DNA of 64,000 nucleotides. Origin: a bacterium D16-56 (GTDB lineage Bacteria > Bacillota > Clostridia > Lachnospirales > Lachnospiraceae). This document shows, one piece after another, positions 25,646 to 34,426 of this stretch. The stretch lies in assembly GCA_003611875.1 (NCBI GenBank), contig RAYY01000001.1, positions 124,001 through 188,000 of the forward strand. Direction: 5' to 3'. Under the pieces are notes generated by a model that made no database searches, had not been told where the DNA came from, and saw only the letters and a program-made list of their open reading frames with translations. Position 1 is the first letter of the stretch. Each line of letters opens with the position of its first letter. The position numbers were made by a program, and so were the translations under genes.

Positions 25646-26338
25646 TCATAAATTGTTAACTATGATCAATTTATATTCATAATCCGGCGCCAGCAAAGAC
25701 ATCAGCTTATCATCGTGGTGATAGACCACCTCCTGCACGGTATCAAATATCATGGTGGCGCTGCTTTCGCGGGTATAGGCCGGCCACTCCATAGCCTGGG
25801 TTGTGAAGGATCCCCTGTCCTGAAAAATGGCATCGCCTGCAAAAATCTCATCCAGTATTTCATGGGAAATAGGTTGCCCTGCTGTCCAAGTAGGGTCTTT
25901 TTCCTTTACAGCCTGTGTTGCCCCTCCGGAAATTTCCAAATGAAGCTGGCTCAAAGTCCATGGTGCAGCACGGCGGGTACTTAAATCTAACGACTTCACA
26001 TAGGAATGAATCTTGTCATAATATGCATCTGTCTCAGCAGTATTATCGCCGGACATTCCGCCATACTTGTAAAACGCCTTTTTAACATCATCATAAACGT
26101 GCTGTTTCATTTCATCTGATACATTGACAATCCGTTTCCAATCTGTTTTTCCTGTGATTCCCATGCCTTCAACTCCATAAGAATTTTTGAAATGTCCGGA
26201 ACGCAGATCATCAATGGTATTACCACAATAATTTCCTTTCAATGCACTACTGCCGAAAAGCATGTTAGTGTTTGCTTTGCCACCATTCATCCTTGATAAA
26301 AGCTGCCAGATTCCCTGGCCGTTATTTCCTATACGCAT
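25646..26338 (-). CDS. Unknown 230-aa protein, paralogue of the gene at 18568-19230
   Basis: It starts MRIGNNGQGIWQLLSRMNGG. The C-terminal half has TRRAAPWTLSQLHLEISGGA, then TQAVKEKDPTWTAGQPISHE, which lines up with the corresponding segment of the 220-aa protein. No signal peptide or membrane segment; the end (YEYKLIIVNNL) is a hydrophobic strand. The 77-aa gene lies 20 bases upstream on the same strand, so the pair is probably an operon. Function is unknown. Confidence 0.7.
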   Translation of the reverse strand: MRIGNNGQGIWQLLSRMNGGKANTNMLFGSSALKGNYCGNTIDDLRSGHFKNSYGVEGMGITGKTDWKRIVNVSDEMKQHVYDDVKKAFYKYGGMSGDNTAETDAYYDKIHSYVKSLDLSTRRAAPWTLSQLHLEISGGATQAVKEKDPTWTAGQPISHEILDEIFAGDAIFQDRGSFTTQAMEWPAYTRESSATMIFDTVQEVVYHHDDKLMSLLAPDYEYKLIIVNNL

Positions 26339-26357
26339 GATAAAATCCCTCCTGCTT

Positions 26358-26591
26358 CTATATGGTCAGATTCAACTGTGCGCCCTTGACTTCTTCCTGA
26401 ATCTTCACGGACGCACCTGCCCCTGTCCTGATTTTCTCCAGCAGCTTTTCCAGCGTCTCCGCCTTATCCAGCCGCTTTTCCTTCAGTGCTTCTTCCTCTT
26501 TCTTCTTTGCCCGCTTTTCCTCCAACTGCTCCTGCAATATCTTCTTATAATCTGTTCTCTGCCGTGTCAATCGTAATACGCAGTAAAGCAC
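26358..26591 (-). CDS. Small coiled-coil protein, possibly a fused remnant
   Basis: From about residue 14 the product is a Lys/Glu-rich coiled coil (DYKKILQEQLEEKRAKKKEE) ending VKIQEEVKGAQLNLTI. Its 5' end overlaps, in another frame, the end of the histidine-kinase fragment 26545-26778. It therefore looks like the C-terminal part of a longer gene joined to foreign sequence. It sits 20 bases upstream of the 230-aa unknown gene. Confidence 0.5.
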   Translation of the reverse strand: MLYCVLRLTRQRTDYKKILQEQLEEKRAKKKEEEALKEKRLDKAETLEKLLEKIRTGAGASVKIQEEVKGAQLNLTI

Positions 26592-26778
26592 ATACCATCA
26601 GGCCTGTTAACCCCGGCGTGAGGATGAACAGCAATTCTGTCCTGTGAATGGCATAGTCCTTTTCCCGGTAATCCCTCACAATCTTCCTTATGGTAAAATA
26701 CAGCACTGCGGCTGCCAGCCCGCCTGTCCGCCGGTTCCTTATCCGTCCCTCCATTTTTTCATCACCCATCCCCGGCAA
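26545..26778 (-). pseudogene. Membrane-domain fragment of a sensor histidine kinase
   Basis: The frame reads RTGGLAAAVLYFTIRKIVRD then YREKDYAIHRTELLFILTPG and LTGLMVCALLRITI, a part of the multi-helix sensor domain of AgrC/GHKL-type kinases. It breaks off at TAENRL where the coiled-coil frame begins. The GHKL end of a similar kinase lies at 19385-19665 in the same orientation and correct order. Confidence 0.6.
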
Positions 26779-26838
26779 ACTAAGGTTTCCCTGTCGGGGA
26801 ACAGGCTGATGATCTGCTCCTCCGTTCTTATCGCAGGC

Positions 26839-27738
26839 TCATTCACTGTTCCCACTCCCCTTCCCGCTATATTCAGAAAGGAAAAGCCCCGCAACCGCCA
26901 GGACCGTCCCCATAACGGAAACCCACATCACCGGCTCCTTCAGCACCAGCACGGAAGTCACCACCGTTATGACGGGAACCATGTAAATATAGACGCTGGT
27001 CTTGACTGCGCCAAGCGCCTTTACCGCAAGGTTCCATGTCACAAAGCAAAGTGCGGACGCCCCCAGCCCAAGATACAGGATATTGAGCAGATGCGTCACA
27101 TCCGCAAACCGTTCCAGCCCGATTTCAAAATCGAAAAGGAACAATGCCGGAACCATGAACAGGATGCCGTAAAAGAACGTTCTCCGCGTGGTGAGTATGA
27201 CCGGGTAGCCGAAACTGCTGATCTTCCTTGTCAGTACGGAATAACACGCCCACACAAAAGCCGCAAGGACTGCCAGCAAATCCCCCATCGGGTTCAGTTC
27301 CATCCGGGAGCCGTTAAAGCTGATCAGCGCAACACCCGCCATCGCCACCACAAAGCCTATGAAAAAATTTGCCCGCAGCTTCCCTTCTGATTTTAGGAAC
27401 AGGCGCGACAGGATTGCCGTGAAAAACGGTGCAACCGAAATGATGACTCCCACGTTAGACGCCATCGTGTATGTAAGCGCAATATTCTCCAGCAGATAAT
27501 ATAAGCAGATCCCACTTAGGCCCGCCAGCACGAAAGCCAGCTCCTGCCTGCGCTTCACGCCTTTCATACGGTGCGGGCAAACCAAAAATAATGCCGCAAA
27601 TCCCATGACAAAGCGGAAAAACAGTAATTCCACCGGCTTAAAATCCACAAGCAGGACTTTGGTGGATATGAATGTCGTCCCCCATATGATTATCGTGAAC
27701 AGCGCCGCCAGATGCCCGGCTGATTTCCTATTCCCCAT
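26839..27738 (-). CDS. EamA/DMT family transporter
   Basis: 299 aa from the ATG at 27736-27738, which overlaps the end of the AraC gene by 11 bases. Ten hydrophobic helices are visible, arranged as two EamA repeats (IIWGTTFISTKVLLVDFKP in the first, VWACYSVLTRKISSFGYP in the second). These export metabolites or drugs; the substrate is unknown. Overlap with the AraC gene indicates co-transcription, so the regulator probably senses the exported compound. Confidence 0.9.
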   Translation of the reverse strand: MGNRKSAGHLAALFTIIIWGTTFISTKVLLVDFKPVELLFFRFVMGFAALFLVCPHRMKGVKRRQELAFVLAGLSGICLYYLLENIALTYTMASNVGVIISVAPFFTAILSRLFLKSEGKLRANFFIGFVVAMAGVALISFNGSRMELNPMGDLLAVLAAFVWACYSVLTRKISSFGYPVILTTRRTFFYGILFMVPALFLFDFEIGLERFADVTHLLNILYLGLGASALCFVTWNLAVKALGAVKTSVYIYMVPVITVVTSVLVLKEPVMWVSVMGTVLAVAGLFLSEYSGKGSGNSE

Positions 27739-28570
27739 GCTGACCACCGTCCCCGTCTTTTTCCGAGAATATTTCACGGTAAGTCCCCGGCGCAAGCCCT
27801 ATGAACTGGTTGAAATAATTTGTAAAATGGCTCTGGTCTGAGAACCCTGTCCTGATTGCTGCCTCCACGGGCGGCACACCTTCCGATAACAGCTTTTTTG
27901 CCTCATTGATGCGGACTGTTTCAAGATATCGGTACGGCGTGACTCCTTTTTCCTTCGTAAAGGCCCGCAGCAGCGTTGATTTGCTAAGTCCGGCGTGGCG
28001 GCATATCTGGTCTAAATAAATGCGCTCCGTAAAATGCGCTGTCATGTATTCACAGGCTTTTTCAATCTCCTGCCTGCACTCCGGGATGCAGCTTTCAAAT
28101 GATTTTCCGTAATTCTGGATGAGGTATGAAAGCAGGAACAGCAATGTTTCCTCTTTCTTAAACTCCCCCGTTCCTTTCATGACCATCTCATGCAGCGGGC
28201 GCAGGTGGCAGGCTATCTCCTCATCACAGATAACATTTCTTGAAAACCCCGGAAGTTCCCGTTTTCCTGTAACTTCCTCTGCCAGATCAAGCATGACCTC
28301 CTTAGAAATGTTAAAGCCCCGGTAATCAAACGTCCCCTCATCACTCTGTACGCAGGCATGGCTGTCGCCCGGATTGAAAAGCACTATGCTTCCTTCCTCT
28401 ATGGCGTATTCCCTGTCCCGGCAGGATAGCACCCGCTCCCCTTTCTCCACAAACCCTATGACATAATGCTCATGGAAATGGCTTGGAAACGGCTGCACGA
28501 TTCCCTCAAAGCGGTATGCCTCCATCCTCAATTCATCATCATATACCACTGTCCTTATTTCTTTCTTCAT
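27728..28570 (-). CDS. AraC family transcriptional regulator with cupin domain
   Basis: 280 aa from the ATG at 28568-28570 (AGGAGG upstream). The N-terminal cupin (residues 20-110) has PSHFHEHYVIGFVEKGER. The C-terminal pair of HTH motifs is IYLDQICRHAGLSKSTLLRA and PVEAAIRTGFSDQSHFTNYF, the AraC signature. It overlaps the EamA transporter gene and probably controls it. Its own promoter must lie in the AT-rich region to the right. Confidence 0.9.
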   Translation of the reverse strand: MKKEIRTVVYDDELRMEAYRFEGIVQPFPSHFHEHYVIGFVEKGERVLSCRDREYAIEEGSIVLFNPGDSHACVQSDEGTFDYRGFNISKEVMLDLAEEVTGKRELPGFSRNVICDEEIACHLRPLHEMVMKGTGEFKKEETLLFLLSYLIQNYGKSFESCIPECRQEIEKACEYMTAHFTERIYLDQICRHAGLSKSTLLRAFTKEKGVTPYRYLETVRINEAKKLLSEGVPPVEAAIRTGFSDQSHFTNYFNQFIGLAPGTYREIFSEKDGDGGQHGE

Positions 28571-29038
28571 GTGGATTTCCTCCTTGTCAAGAGCCATTTT
28601 ACCTCTTATTTTTTCCTGCGTCTTGTAAAATATCTTCATTTTTCAGATTTATCGGTTCTATTTCCTGCGGGGATTATCCATTAAAAGAAACGGTTTTATG
28701 TGCATGGGGGAATTTAGTTTGAATATTATATTTTAAAATTGAGTGAAATTTCCGGCACCATCCCTTTCCTGTCTGACCGTTCTTTATACCAATATTATAA
28801 CGAAACGACTTCAAAAAACCATACAATTTTGAGTAGGGATGTTAATGGGATTTAAATGAAAATGGATAATAATGCGCACTTTTTCTTTTATACTTCCCTG
28901 CCGCATTTTCTGTCACATTGTTCATTGGCGGAATCGTTAGATCATATAGACGAAGCATCATATATGAAAGGTCCAATGACCTACTGGATTTCCGTTTATA
29001 GTGCAGAATATCAAATTGCCAAATTATCGTTCCCGCTT
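28571..29038. other. AT-rich intergenic region between AraC and methyltransferase genes
   Basis: No convincing gene. It must contain the AraC promoter. On the minus strand an open frame of about 65 codons without a start follows the methyltransferase stop and could be the tail of a lost partner gene, but nothing in it is recognisable. Confidence 0.4.
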
Positions 29039-30544
29039 TTAAGAATATATCTGTCCGATAATCGCATTCAATTCCTTATGCAGATCATCTGCCTTATCAT
29101 AATTCTCTGCTTCCTCCAAGGAAATCAGCTCTTGCACCTTATTGTTAACTCGTTTCAGTATTTCCTCGTCAGGCTCCCTATATGGCAATTGCTTGATATA
29201 ATTAGCCGAATTGTTAGCAGAAGGATTGATAGCATGAATCAAACCATTTATAACATCCGAATTTACAAGTGCCAGCAGATAATAAAGCTTAGTGGTATCT
29301 TTAGGGAAAATCCCTACAATGGATTGATCAAAAACATGATTACTCATCAAAAACCCACGTATTGCAGCAGATTTCACCATAGGAATACCGATACCGGTTT
29401 TAAAGTAAAACGATGAATTTTGAAATCTTGATTTCTTATTACTATTGTAAAACTCAATGGTTTTCCTATCCCACCTTACAAACCATTCCTCATTCTGTCT
29501 CACATAACGTCTCCTGGATGCACTTTTAATGTATGGTACATATCCCTCCTGAACATTCGGAATGCCATACAGAGACGTGCAGCAGAATACTTTATCCGGT
29601 TCAACAACCGCATAGTTTTTTGCACCCTTCACATCTTTGTGGGCAGATCTAATAAATCTCAAATTGTCGCCGGTGTAGAGGCCGGTTACAACATCTGCTA
29701 CATCACCAAGCTTTTTTGAGCCTTTGGATAATAATGATGAGGTCTTATTTTCTGCCAAAATCATTCTGCATTGATCGCGATCAAGAATGTCCTTTTGTTG
29801 AAAATGAAATACCTGTAAATGTTGAGGGAGCCTCTCGTCCTTTTCTAATAACAACGCAAATTCACCCGGTGAGCCAAACCCTTGTACCACCCTGAATGTG
29901 TTATGCACCGCTTCGTTATTTTTACATCTTTCAAGAGTGATAATTGAAAGATTGGAATATCCAAAACTAACCCCAGGAAAAAATCTGGAAGGAAAAATTA
30001 ATATCTCATCAATCCTGGTATTTGTAAAAAGTACTTCCCTTAATCGTGAATACATATTTAAAAACAGGTATGTATCTGGAATAATAAATGATAATCTGCC
30101 ATGCAATTTTAAAACAGAGATACATCTTAACAAAAATAGGGAATATGTCTCCTTAACATAATGCCCTGCATATTTTTTCTTGAGAAGGTTTCTCTTTTCA
30201 TAATTTTGCCATGCGCCATACGGAGGATTTCCGATCACTTTTGAATAATATCCTCCGGAATCACCAAGCACATCCAATTGCTTGTCTAATAATGTGTCGG
30301 TTTCTCTTACAAGCACTGCGGCATTGCTTTCATACTTTTTCTTCAGAATAGCAACCGCTTGACGATTGATATCCAAAGCATCTATTGGCACCGTTTTATT
30401 TTTTTCTAAAATTTCATCAATAAAAATGCCTTCTCCTGCAGATGGCTCAAGGATCCTGTCATTCTGGGTTATATCAAGTTTCGCTGCCATATAAGAAGTA
30501 ATTGCTTTTGAATTTGTGTAATAAGAACAAAACAAATCTCTCAT
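29039..30544 (-). CDS. Orphan N6-adenine DNA methyltransferase (TaqI/Eco57I-like)
   Basis: 501 aa. Motif I is ILEPSAGEGIFIDEIL and motif IV is VIGNPPYGAWQNYEKR (NPPY, adenine-N6 specific). The C-terminal half has a target-recognition region (IGIPMVKSAAIRGFLMSNHV, VNSDVINGLIHAINPSANNS) as in TaqI-type enzymes. No restriction endonuclease gene is beside it, so it is an orphan or one half of a broken restriction-modification system. It is clearly more AT-rich than its neighbours, which suggests recent acquisition. A consensus promoter and palindrome lie upstream. Confidence 0.88.
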   Translation of the reverse strand: MRDLFCSYYTNSKAITSYMAAKLDITQNDRILEPSAGEGIFIDEILEKNKTVPIDALDINRQAVAILKKKYESNAAVLVRETDTLLDKQLDVLGDSGGYYSKVIGNPPYGAWQNYEKRNLLKKKYAGHYVKETYSLFLLRCISVLKLHGRLSFIIPDTYLFLNMYSRLREVLFTNTRIDEILIFPSRFFPGVSFGYSNLSIITLERCKNNEAVHNTFRVVQGFGSPGEFALLLEKDERLPQHLQVFHFQQKDILDRDQCRMILAENKTSSLLSKGSKKLGDVADVVTGLYTGDNLRFIRSAHKDVKGAKNYAVVEPDKVFCCTSLYGIPNVQEGYVPYIKSASRRRYVRQNEEWFVRWDRKTIEFYNSNKKSRFQNSSFYFKTGIGIPMVKSAAIRGFLMSNHVFDQSIVGIFPKDTTKLYYLLALVNSDVINGLIHAINPSANNSANYIKQLPYREPDEEILKRVNNKVQELISLEEAENYDKADDLHKELNAIIGQIYS

Positions 30545-30578
30545 TGATTCACCCCTCTTTGAACAGCTTAATTGATAA

Positions 30579-30629
30579 TCTAAGTTTTATCTTAGAGAAA
30601 ATCGTATCATTCTGAGATTATTCTGTCAA
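30579..30629 (-). promoter_or_regulatory. Methyltransferase promoter with operator-like palindrome
   Basis: TTGACA (30624-30629), a 17-base spacer and TACGAT (30601-30606). Just downstream lies TCTAAG-TTTTAT-CTTAGA (30579-30596), an 18-bp palindrome where a repressor could block initiation. Who binds it is unknown. Confidence 0.65.
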
Positions 30630-30823
30630 GCACTTGAGCAAATCATTGGGTTGTAAATGCCGCTTAAATTCCATATCTGCATAGATAAACTCATTAAATA
30701 TTTCTTTTTGTCCCCTAATTCTTTATCACAAAACACTGCCTTTAACGTGCATTTCCACTCTGTTACCGTTTATTCGACATACACATATCCTGCAACGCAA
30801 TTCACCAGCTTGTCATCTTTACT

Positions 30824-30882
30824 TTGAAAGTTCCATCGCCGGAGGCGATTCTAATCAGGTATTCCAAGTGCGCCCGCCAGTC
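30824..30882 (-). repeat. Dispersed structured repeat, copy d (half copy at a stop codon)
   Basis: On the minus strand it begins in the TGA stop codon (30881-30883) of the GH13 gene: TGACTGGCGGGCGCACTTGG, then AATACCTGATTAGAATCGCC and the hairpin ATCGCC-TCC-GGCGAT, ending GGAACTTTCAAAGT. Only the second half of the element is present. Confidence 0.8.
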
Positions 30883-32566
30883 ACAGCCCATCCTGCATCC
30901 TCATCTCCAAAACCACATACTGCCATCCCTTAAGGCCCATCTCCCTGTCCGTCCCGTCATCAACCCAATCCATATTATTGATCAATACCTTTTCACACAC
31001 TCCCGGTAGCTTGACCTTCTGGGGGATTTCCTGAAAATTCCCCATGACCAGCAAGGTCTTATTCTCCCCACGGCGAAAATATGCCATGAGATTTTTCTGC
31101 TCCCTCAGGTAAGGAATACACTTGCCGTAAATCAGGCTGTCCTCGTACTCCGGATTTTTCCGCAAAGCGATCAGGCTGCGGTAGAACTGGAAAACCGAAT
31201 CCCTCCGGTCCCGCTGTTCCTCCACATTGATCCGGCGATAATTGGGATTTTCCCTTAACCAGGGCGTCCCAACGGTAAAGCCTGCATGACAATTCCCGTT
31301 CCACTGCATAGGTGTCCTTGCATTATCCCGGCTGTACCGTCTCACCGCATCCATTGCCTTCTCCTCGGATACCCCCGCATCCAAAGCCACCTGGTATTCT
31401 GCCCTGGAAGATATATCATCCACCTCATCAATGGATTGGAAATCCACGTTCTCCATGCCAATCTCCTGTCCCTGATAGATAAAAGGAATCCCCCGGAGCA
31501 TAAAATATAATCCGGCCAGCATTTTTTTCGACGCCTCGCACACCTGACCCTCCGGCAGATAATGGCTGACTCCTCGGGGCTCGTCGTGGTTTTCAATAAT
31601 ATTCGAATAAAACCCCAGATCCCCGCTTTGTTCCTGGGACTCAAAGCACGCCTGTTTGTACTCCTCCCCTGTCACCGGCCTGCTGTCGTACCATCCCTTG
31701 GGACTGGTGCCCATGACGGTCTCACGGAAATCAAACATACTGGAAAAATATCCGTCCTCCCCGATAAAGGCAGCCAGCTCCTCCGGCTTGTCATTAAATA
31801 CCTCCCCCACGGTAAAAGCATCATGCTTCTGAAAGGTCTCCTCCTTCATCTCCCTCAAAAACTCCCCGATGTCCTCCGCATGGGCCAGCATGACTCCCGC
31901 ATCTGCCAAGCCGTCGGGCCGGTCCGCCGGGTAATCCTTCATGGGCAGAGCCTTTTTGATATTAATGATGGCATCCAGGCGGAAGCCGGCCACGCCCTTT
32001 TCCAGCCACCAGTTGATCATCTTATAAATTTCCTGACGCACCTTGGGATTTTCCCAGTTTAAATCCGGCTGCTTCTTGTGAAACATGTGCAGATACTGCT
32101 TATCCGTCCCCGGCAGCGGCTCCCACACGGAGCCGCCGAAATAGGAACGCCAGTTGCACGGCCGCCCGGCCTTCTGGTCTGCCAGGTAAAAAAAGTTTCC
32201 GTACTCTCCCTCCGGGTCAGCCATGGCTTTCTTAAACCACAGATGCTCATCCGAACAATGGTTGACCACCAGATCCATCAGGATGTACATCTGACGCTTT
32301 TTCGCCTCTTTGATCAGCGCCTCCATATCCCTCATGGTTCCAAAGCAAGGGTCAATCTTATAGTAATCGGAGATATCATATCCCTGGTCCGCCAATGGCG
32401 ACTGATACACAGGAGAGAGCCAGAGAATATCCACGCCCAGATACTTTAAATAATCTAACCGTTCCATTATGCCGGGAATATCCCCAATGCCGTCCCCGTT
32501 GGAATCATAAAAGCTTTTGGGATAAATTTGATATGCCACTTTGTTGTGCCACCATTGTCTTTCCAT
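30881..32566 (-). CDS. GH13 alpha-glucosidase (oligo-1,6-glucosidase-like)
   Basis: 561 aa with AGGAGG ten bases before the ATG. The nucleophile Asp is in GVAGFRLDAIINI, the acid/base Glu in FTVGEVFNDKP and the third Asp in IIENHDEPRG; LVVNHCSDEHLWF is region I. The domain order (barrel, then beta-sandwich from about residue 490) and length fit GH13_31 exo-enzymes cleaving alpha-1,6 or alpha-1,4 ends of isomalto- or malto-oligosaccharides in the cytoplasm. It is the last gene of the LacI-controlled sugar operon, separated from the permease by repeat copy e. Confidence 0.9.
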   Translation of the reverse strand: MERQWWHNKVAYQIYPKSFYDSNGDGIGDIPGIMERLDYLKYLGVDILWLSPVYQSPLADQGYDISDYYKIDPCFGTMRDMEALIKEAKKRQMYILMDLVVNHCSDEHLWFKKAMADPEGEYGNFFYLADQKAGRPCNWRSYFGGSVWEPLPGTDKQYLHMFHKKQPDLNWENPKVRQEIYKMINWWLEKGVAGFRLDAIINIKKALPMKDYPADRPDGLADAGVMLAHAEDIGEFLREMKEETFQKHDAFTVGEVFNDKPEELAAFIGEDGYFSSMFDFRETVMGTSPKGWYDSRPVTGEEYKQACFESQEQSGDLGFYSNIIENHDEPRGVSHYLPEGQVCEASKKMLAGLYFMLRGIPFIYQGQEIGMENVDFQSIDEVDDISSRAEYQVALDAGVSEEKAMDAVRRYSRDNARTPMQWNGNCHAGFTVGTPWLRENPNYRRINVEEQRDRRDSVFQFYRSLIALRKNPEYEDSLIYGKCIPYLREQKNLMAYFRRGENKTLLVMGNFQEIPQKVKLPGVCEKVLINNMDWVDDGTDREMGLKGWQYVVLEMRMQDGL

Positions 32567-32591
32567 TGAAATGTATCCTCCTTATTTACTG

Positions 32592-32696
32592 TGAAAGTCC
32601 CATCGCCGGAGGCGATTCTAATCAAATATTCCAAGTGCGCCCGCCGGACTTTCATGGGACGGTGGTGCGTCCGCTGCCGGGCGCATGCAGGTTACT
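32592..32696 (-). repeat. Dispersed structured repeat, copy e (full length)
   Basis: On the minus strand it starts AAGTAACCTGCATGCGCCCG, in which TAA (32692-32694) is the stop codon of the permease gene. It continues GCAGCGGACGCACCACCGTC and CATGAAAGTCCGGCGGGCGC, and ends with ATCGCC-TCC-GGCGAT and GGGACTTTCA. Complementary segments inside it are TGCGCCCG/CGGGCGCA and TGAAAGTCC/GGACTTTCA. It fills the gap between permease and GH13 genes in one operon. Confidence 0.88.
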
Positions 32697-33540
32697 TCAC
32701 TGCGCCATTTACAACGCCGTTCAAAATCTGCTTCTGGCATACCAGATAGAAAATCAGAATCGGAATCAGCGCCAGCAAATAGGACGCAAACGCCAAATTG
32801 TAATTGGTGCCGAACTGGGTCTGGAACGTCATCTGAGCCAAGGGCAGCGTATTCATGCCGCTTCCTGACATAATAACCAGGGGCGTCATAACGTCATTCC
32901 AGGTTCCAAGAGCCGTAAGCACGGCCACCGTTGCATGCATAGGCTTCATAATGGGGAAAATAATGCTCCAGTAAGTCCTCCATGTACTGGCGCCGTCCAC
33001 CCGGGCCGCCTCCTCCAGCGCGACAGGAATATTTACCAGGTATCCCGAATACAAAAGCATATTCATCGGCATATAGAATACCACATAACAGACGATAACG
33101 CCAACTGCATTTGCAATTCCTAACTGGGCCGTCTGCTTCACCAAGGGCATCATCAGGATTGCAAAAGGCACGAACATGCCGCTTACAATATACAGATACA
33201 CAAAATTGTAAAATTTGCTCCTTGCCTTATTTCTTCCCACCGCATAGCCGATAACGGAATGAACCAAAATGGAAATCACCAGGTTCACAATGGTGATCAG
33301 AAATCTGTTAAACAGGGAGCGCCAGAAATCGGTGACCCTCATGGCCTCCGAAAAATTTGCCAGGCTCCAGCTCTTTGGCAGGGAGAGGATTCCCGAGATG
33401 CTGTTGGTCATGTCACTGGGCTGCTTAAATGCGATCACAATGGCCATATACAGGGGAAACACAATGGTAATCAGTCCCATCAGTAAAAGAATTGTTATGG
33501 GCCAGTTGACTTTTTCCTTTGCTTTTACCTTGTCTTTCAT
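32692..33540 (-). CDS. Carbohydrate ABC transporter permease (MalG-like)
   Basis: 282 aa with six transmembrane helices and the cytoplasmic EAA loop ALEEAARVDGASTWRTYWSI. It is the MalG-type partner of a CUT1 sugar importer. Its ATG overlaps the stop of the first permease by one base (TAATG), so it is translationally coupled to that gene, whose upstream reading is broken by an amber codon. Its stop codon is part of a dispersed repeat. No ATP-binding subunit is encoded here; CUT1 systems often share one elsewhere. Confidence 0.92.
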   Translation of the reverse strand: MKDKVKAKEKVNWPITILLLMGLITIVFPLYMAIVIAFKQPSDMTNSISGILSLPKSWSLANFSEAMRVTDFWRSLFNRFLITIVNLVISILVHSVIGYAVGRNKARSKFYNFVYLYIVSGMFVPFAILMMPLVKQTAQLGIANAVGVIVCYVVFYMPMNMLLYSGYLVNIPVALEEAARVDGASTWRTYWSIIFPIMKPMHATVAVLTALGTWNDVMTPLVIMSGSGMNTLPLAQMTFQTQFGTNYNLAFASYLLALIPILIFYLVCQKQILNGVVNGAVK

Positions 33541-34406
33541 TATAGCTGCTCCTCCTTTTTCCCGCTGAATGTCATCTGCACTACAGAAAGTACCACGATC
33601 AGAACAAAGAACACCACCGCATTGGCGCTCTGGAAACCAAACTGGCCGCCGGACATGCCGTTATTATAGATTAAGTAGGAGATCGACTCCGTGCTTTGGG
33701 CCGGACCTCCTTTGGTCAACGCCACGATCTGGTCAAACACCATCAGGAAATTTTTCATGCACAGTACCATGTTGATGCTGAAAAACGGCAGAATCAGAGG
33801 AAAGGTCAGGGTTCTGAACTTATACCACCCGGTGGCTCCGTCAATCGCTCCGGCCTCGTACACGTCCTCCGGAACCGTCTGGATGCCCGATATGTAGATG
33901 ATGGTATTCATTGCAACAGACTGCCAGGCGCACACCGCCACGATGGCCACCCAGGCCCATTTGGTGCTTGCCAGCATGCTGGTTCTAGAGCCGCCCATCA
34001 TTTCGGAGACAGCGGGAAGGATATAGGTAAAAAAGTAGTTAAAGATATAGCCCACCACCAACGCCCCCAAAATGTTGGGAATAAAGTAAAGCCCTCTCAG
34101 CCCGCTTTTAAATTTAATCTTACTGTTAAGCCCCAGCGCCAGAATCAGGCTCAGCACATTGACCACCACCGTAGAAACCACGGCCAGCTTGATGGTGAAA
34201 AGATAGGACTTGCCTACACGGGCGTCCTAGAACAAGTCTATATAGTTGCGCAGCCCCACCCAGTCAAAGGAGCCATAGCCCTTGAAGTTTGTAAAGCTGT
34301 AGACAAAGCCTTTCATCAAAGGCAGGGTGTTAAAGCAAAAAAACAACGCCAAAATCGGGAGAGTCATGAACAAATATGTACGTTCCCTGTCATTCATCTT
34401 CTTCAT
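33540..34406 (-). pseudogene. Carbohydrate ABC transporter permease (MalF-like) with amber stop
   Basis: From the ATG at 34404-34406 (AAAGGAG upstream) the frame reads MKKMNDRERTYLFMTLPILA, and after WVGLRNYIDLF meets TAG at 34227-34229. It then continues in the same frame DARVGKSYLFTIKLAVVSTV to the normal end, with the EAA loop VYEAGAIDGATGWYKFRTLT. Everything apart from this codon is intact (about 288 codons). An internal start at 34181 would miss the first two helices. Either this is a recent nonsense mutation or a suppressed codon. Confidence 0.85.
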
Positions 34407-34426
34407 CTCAATTTTCTCCTTTCCGC

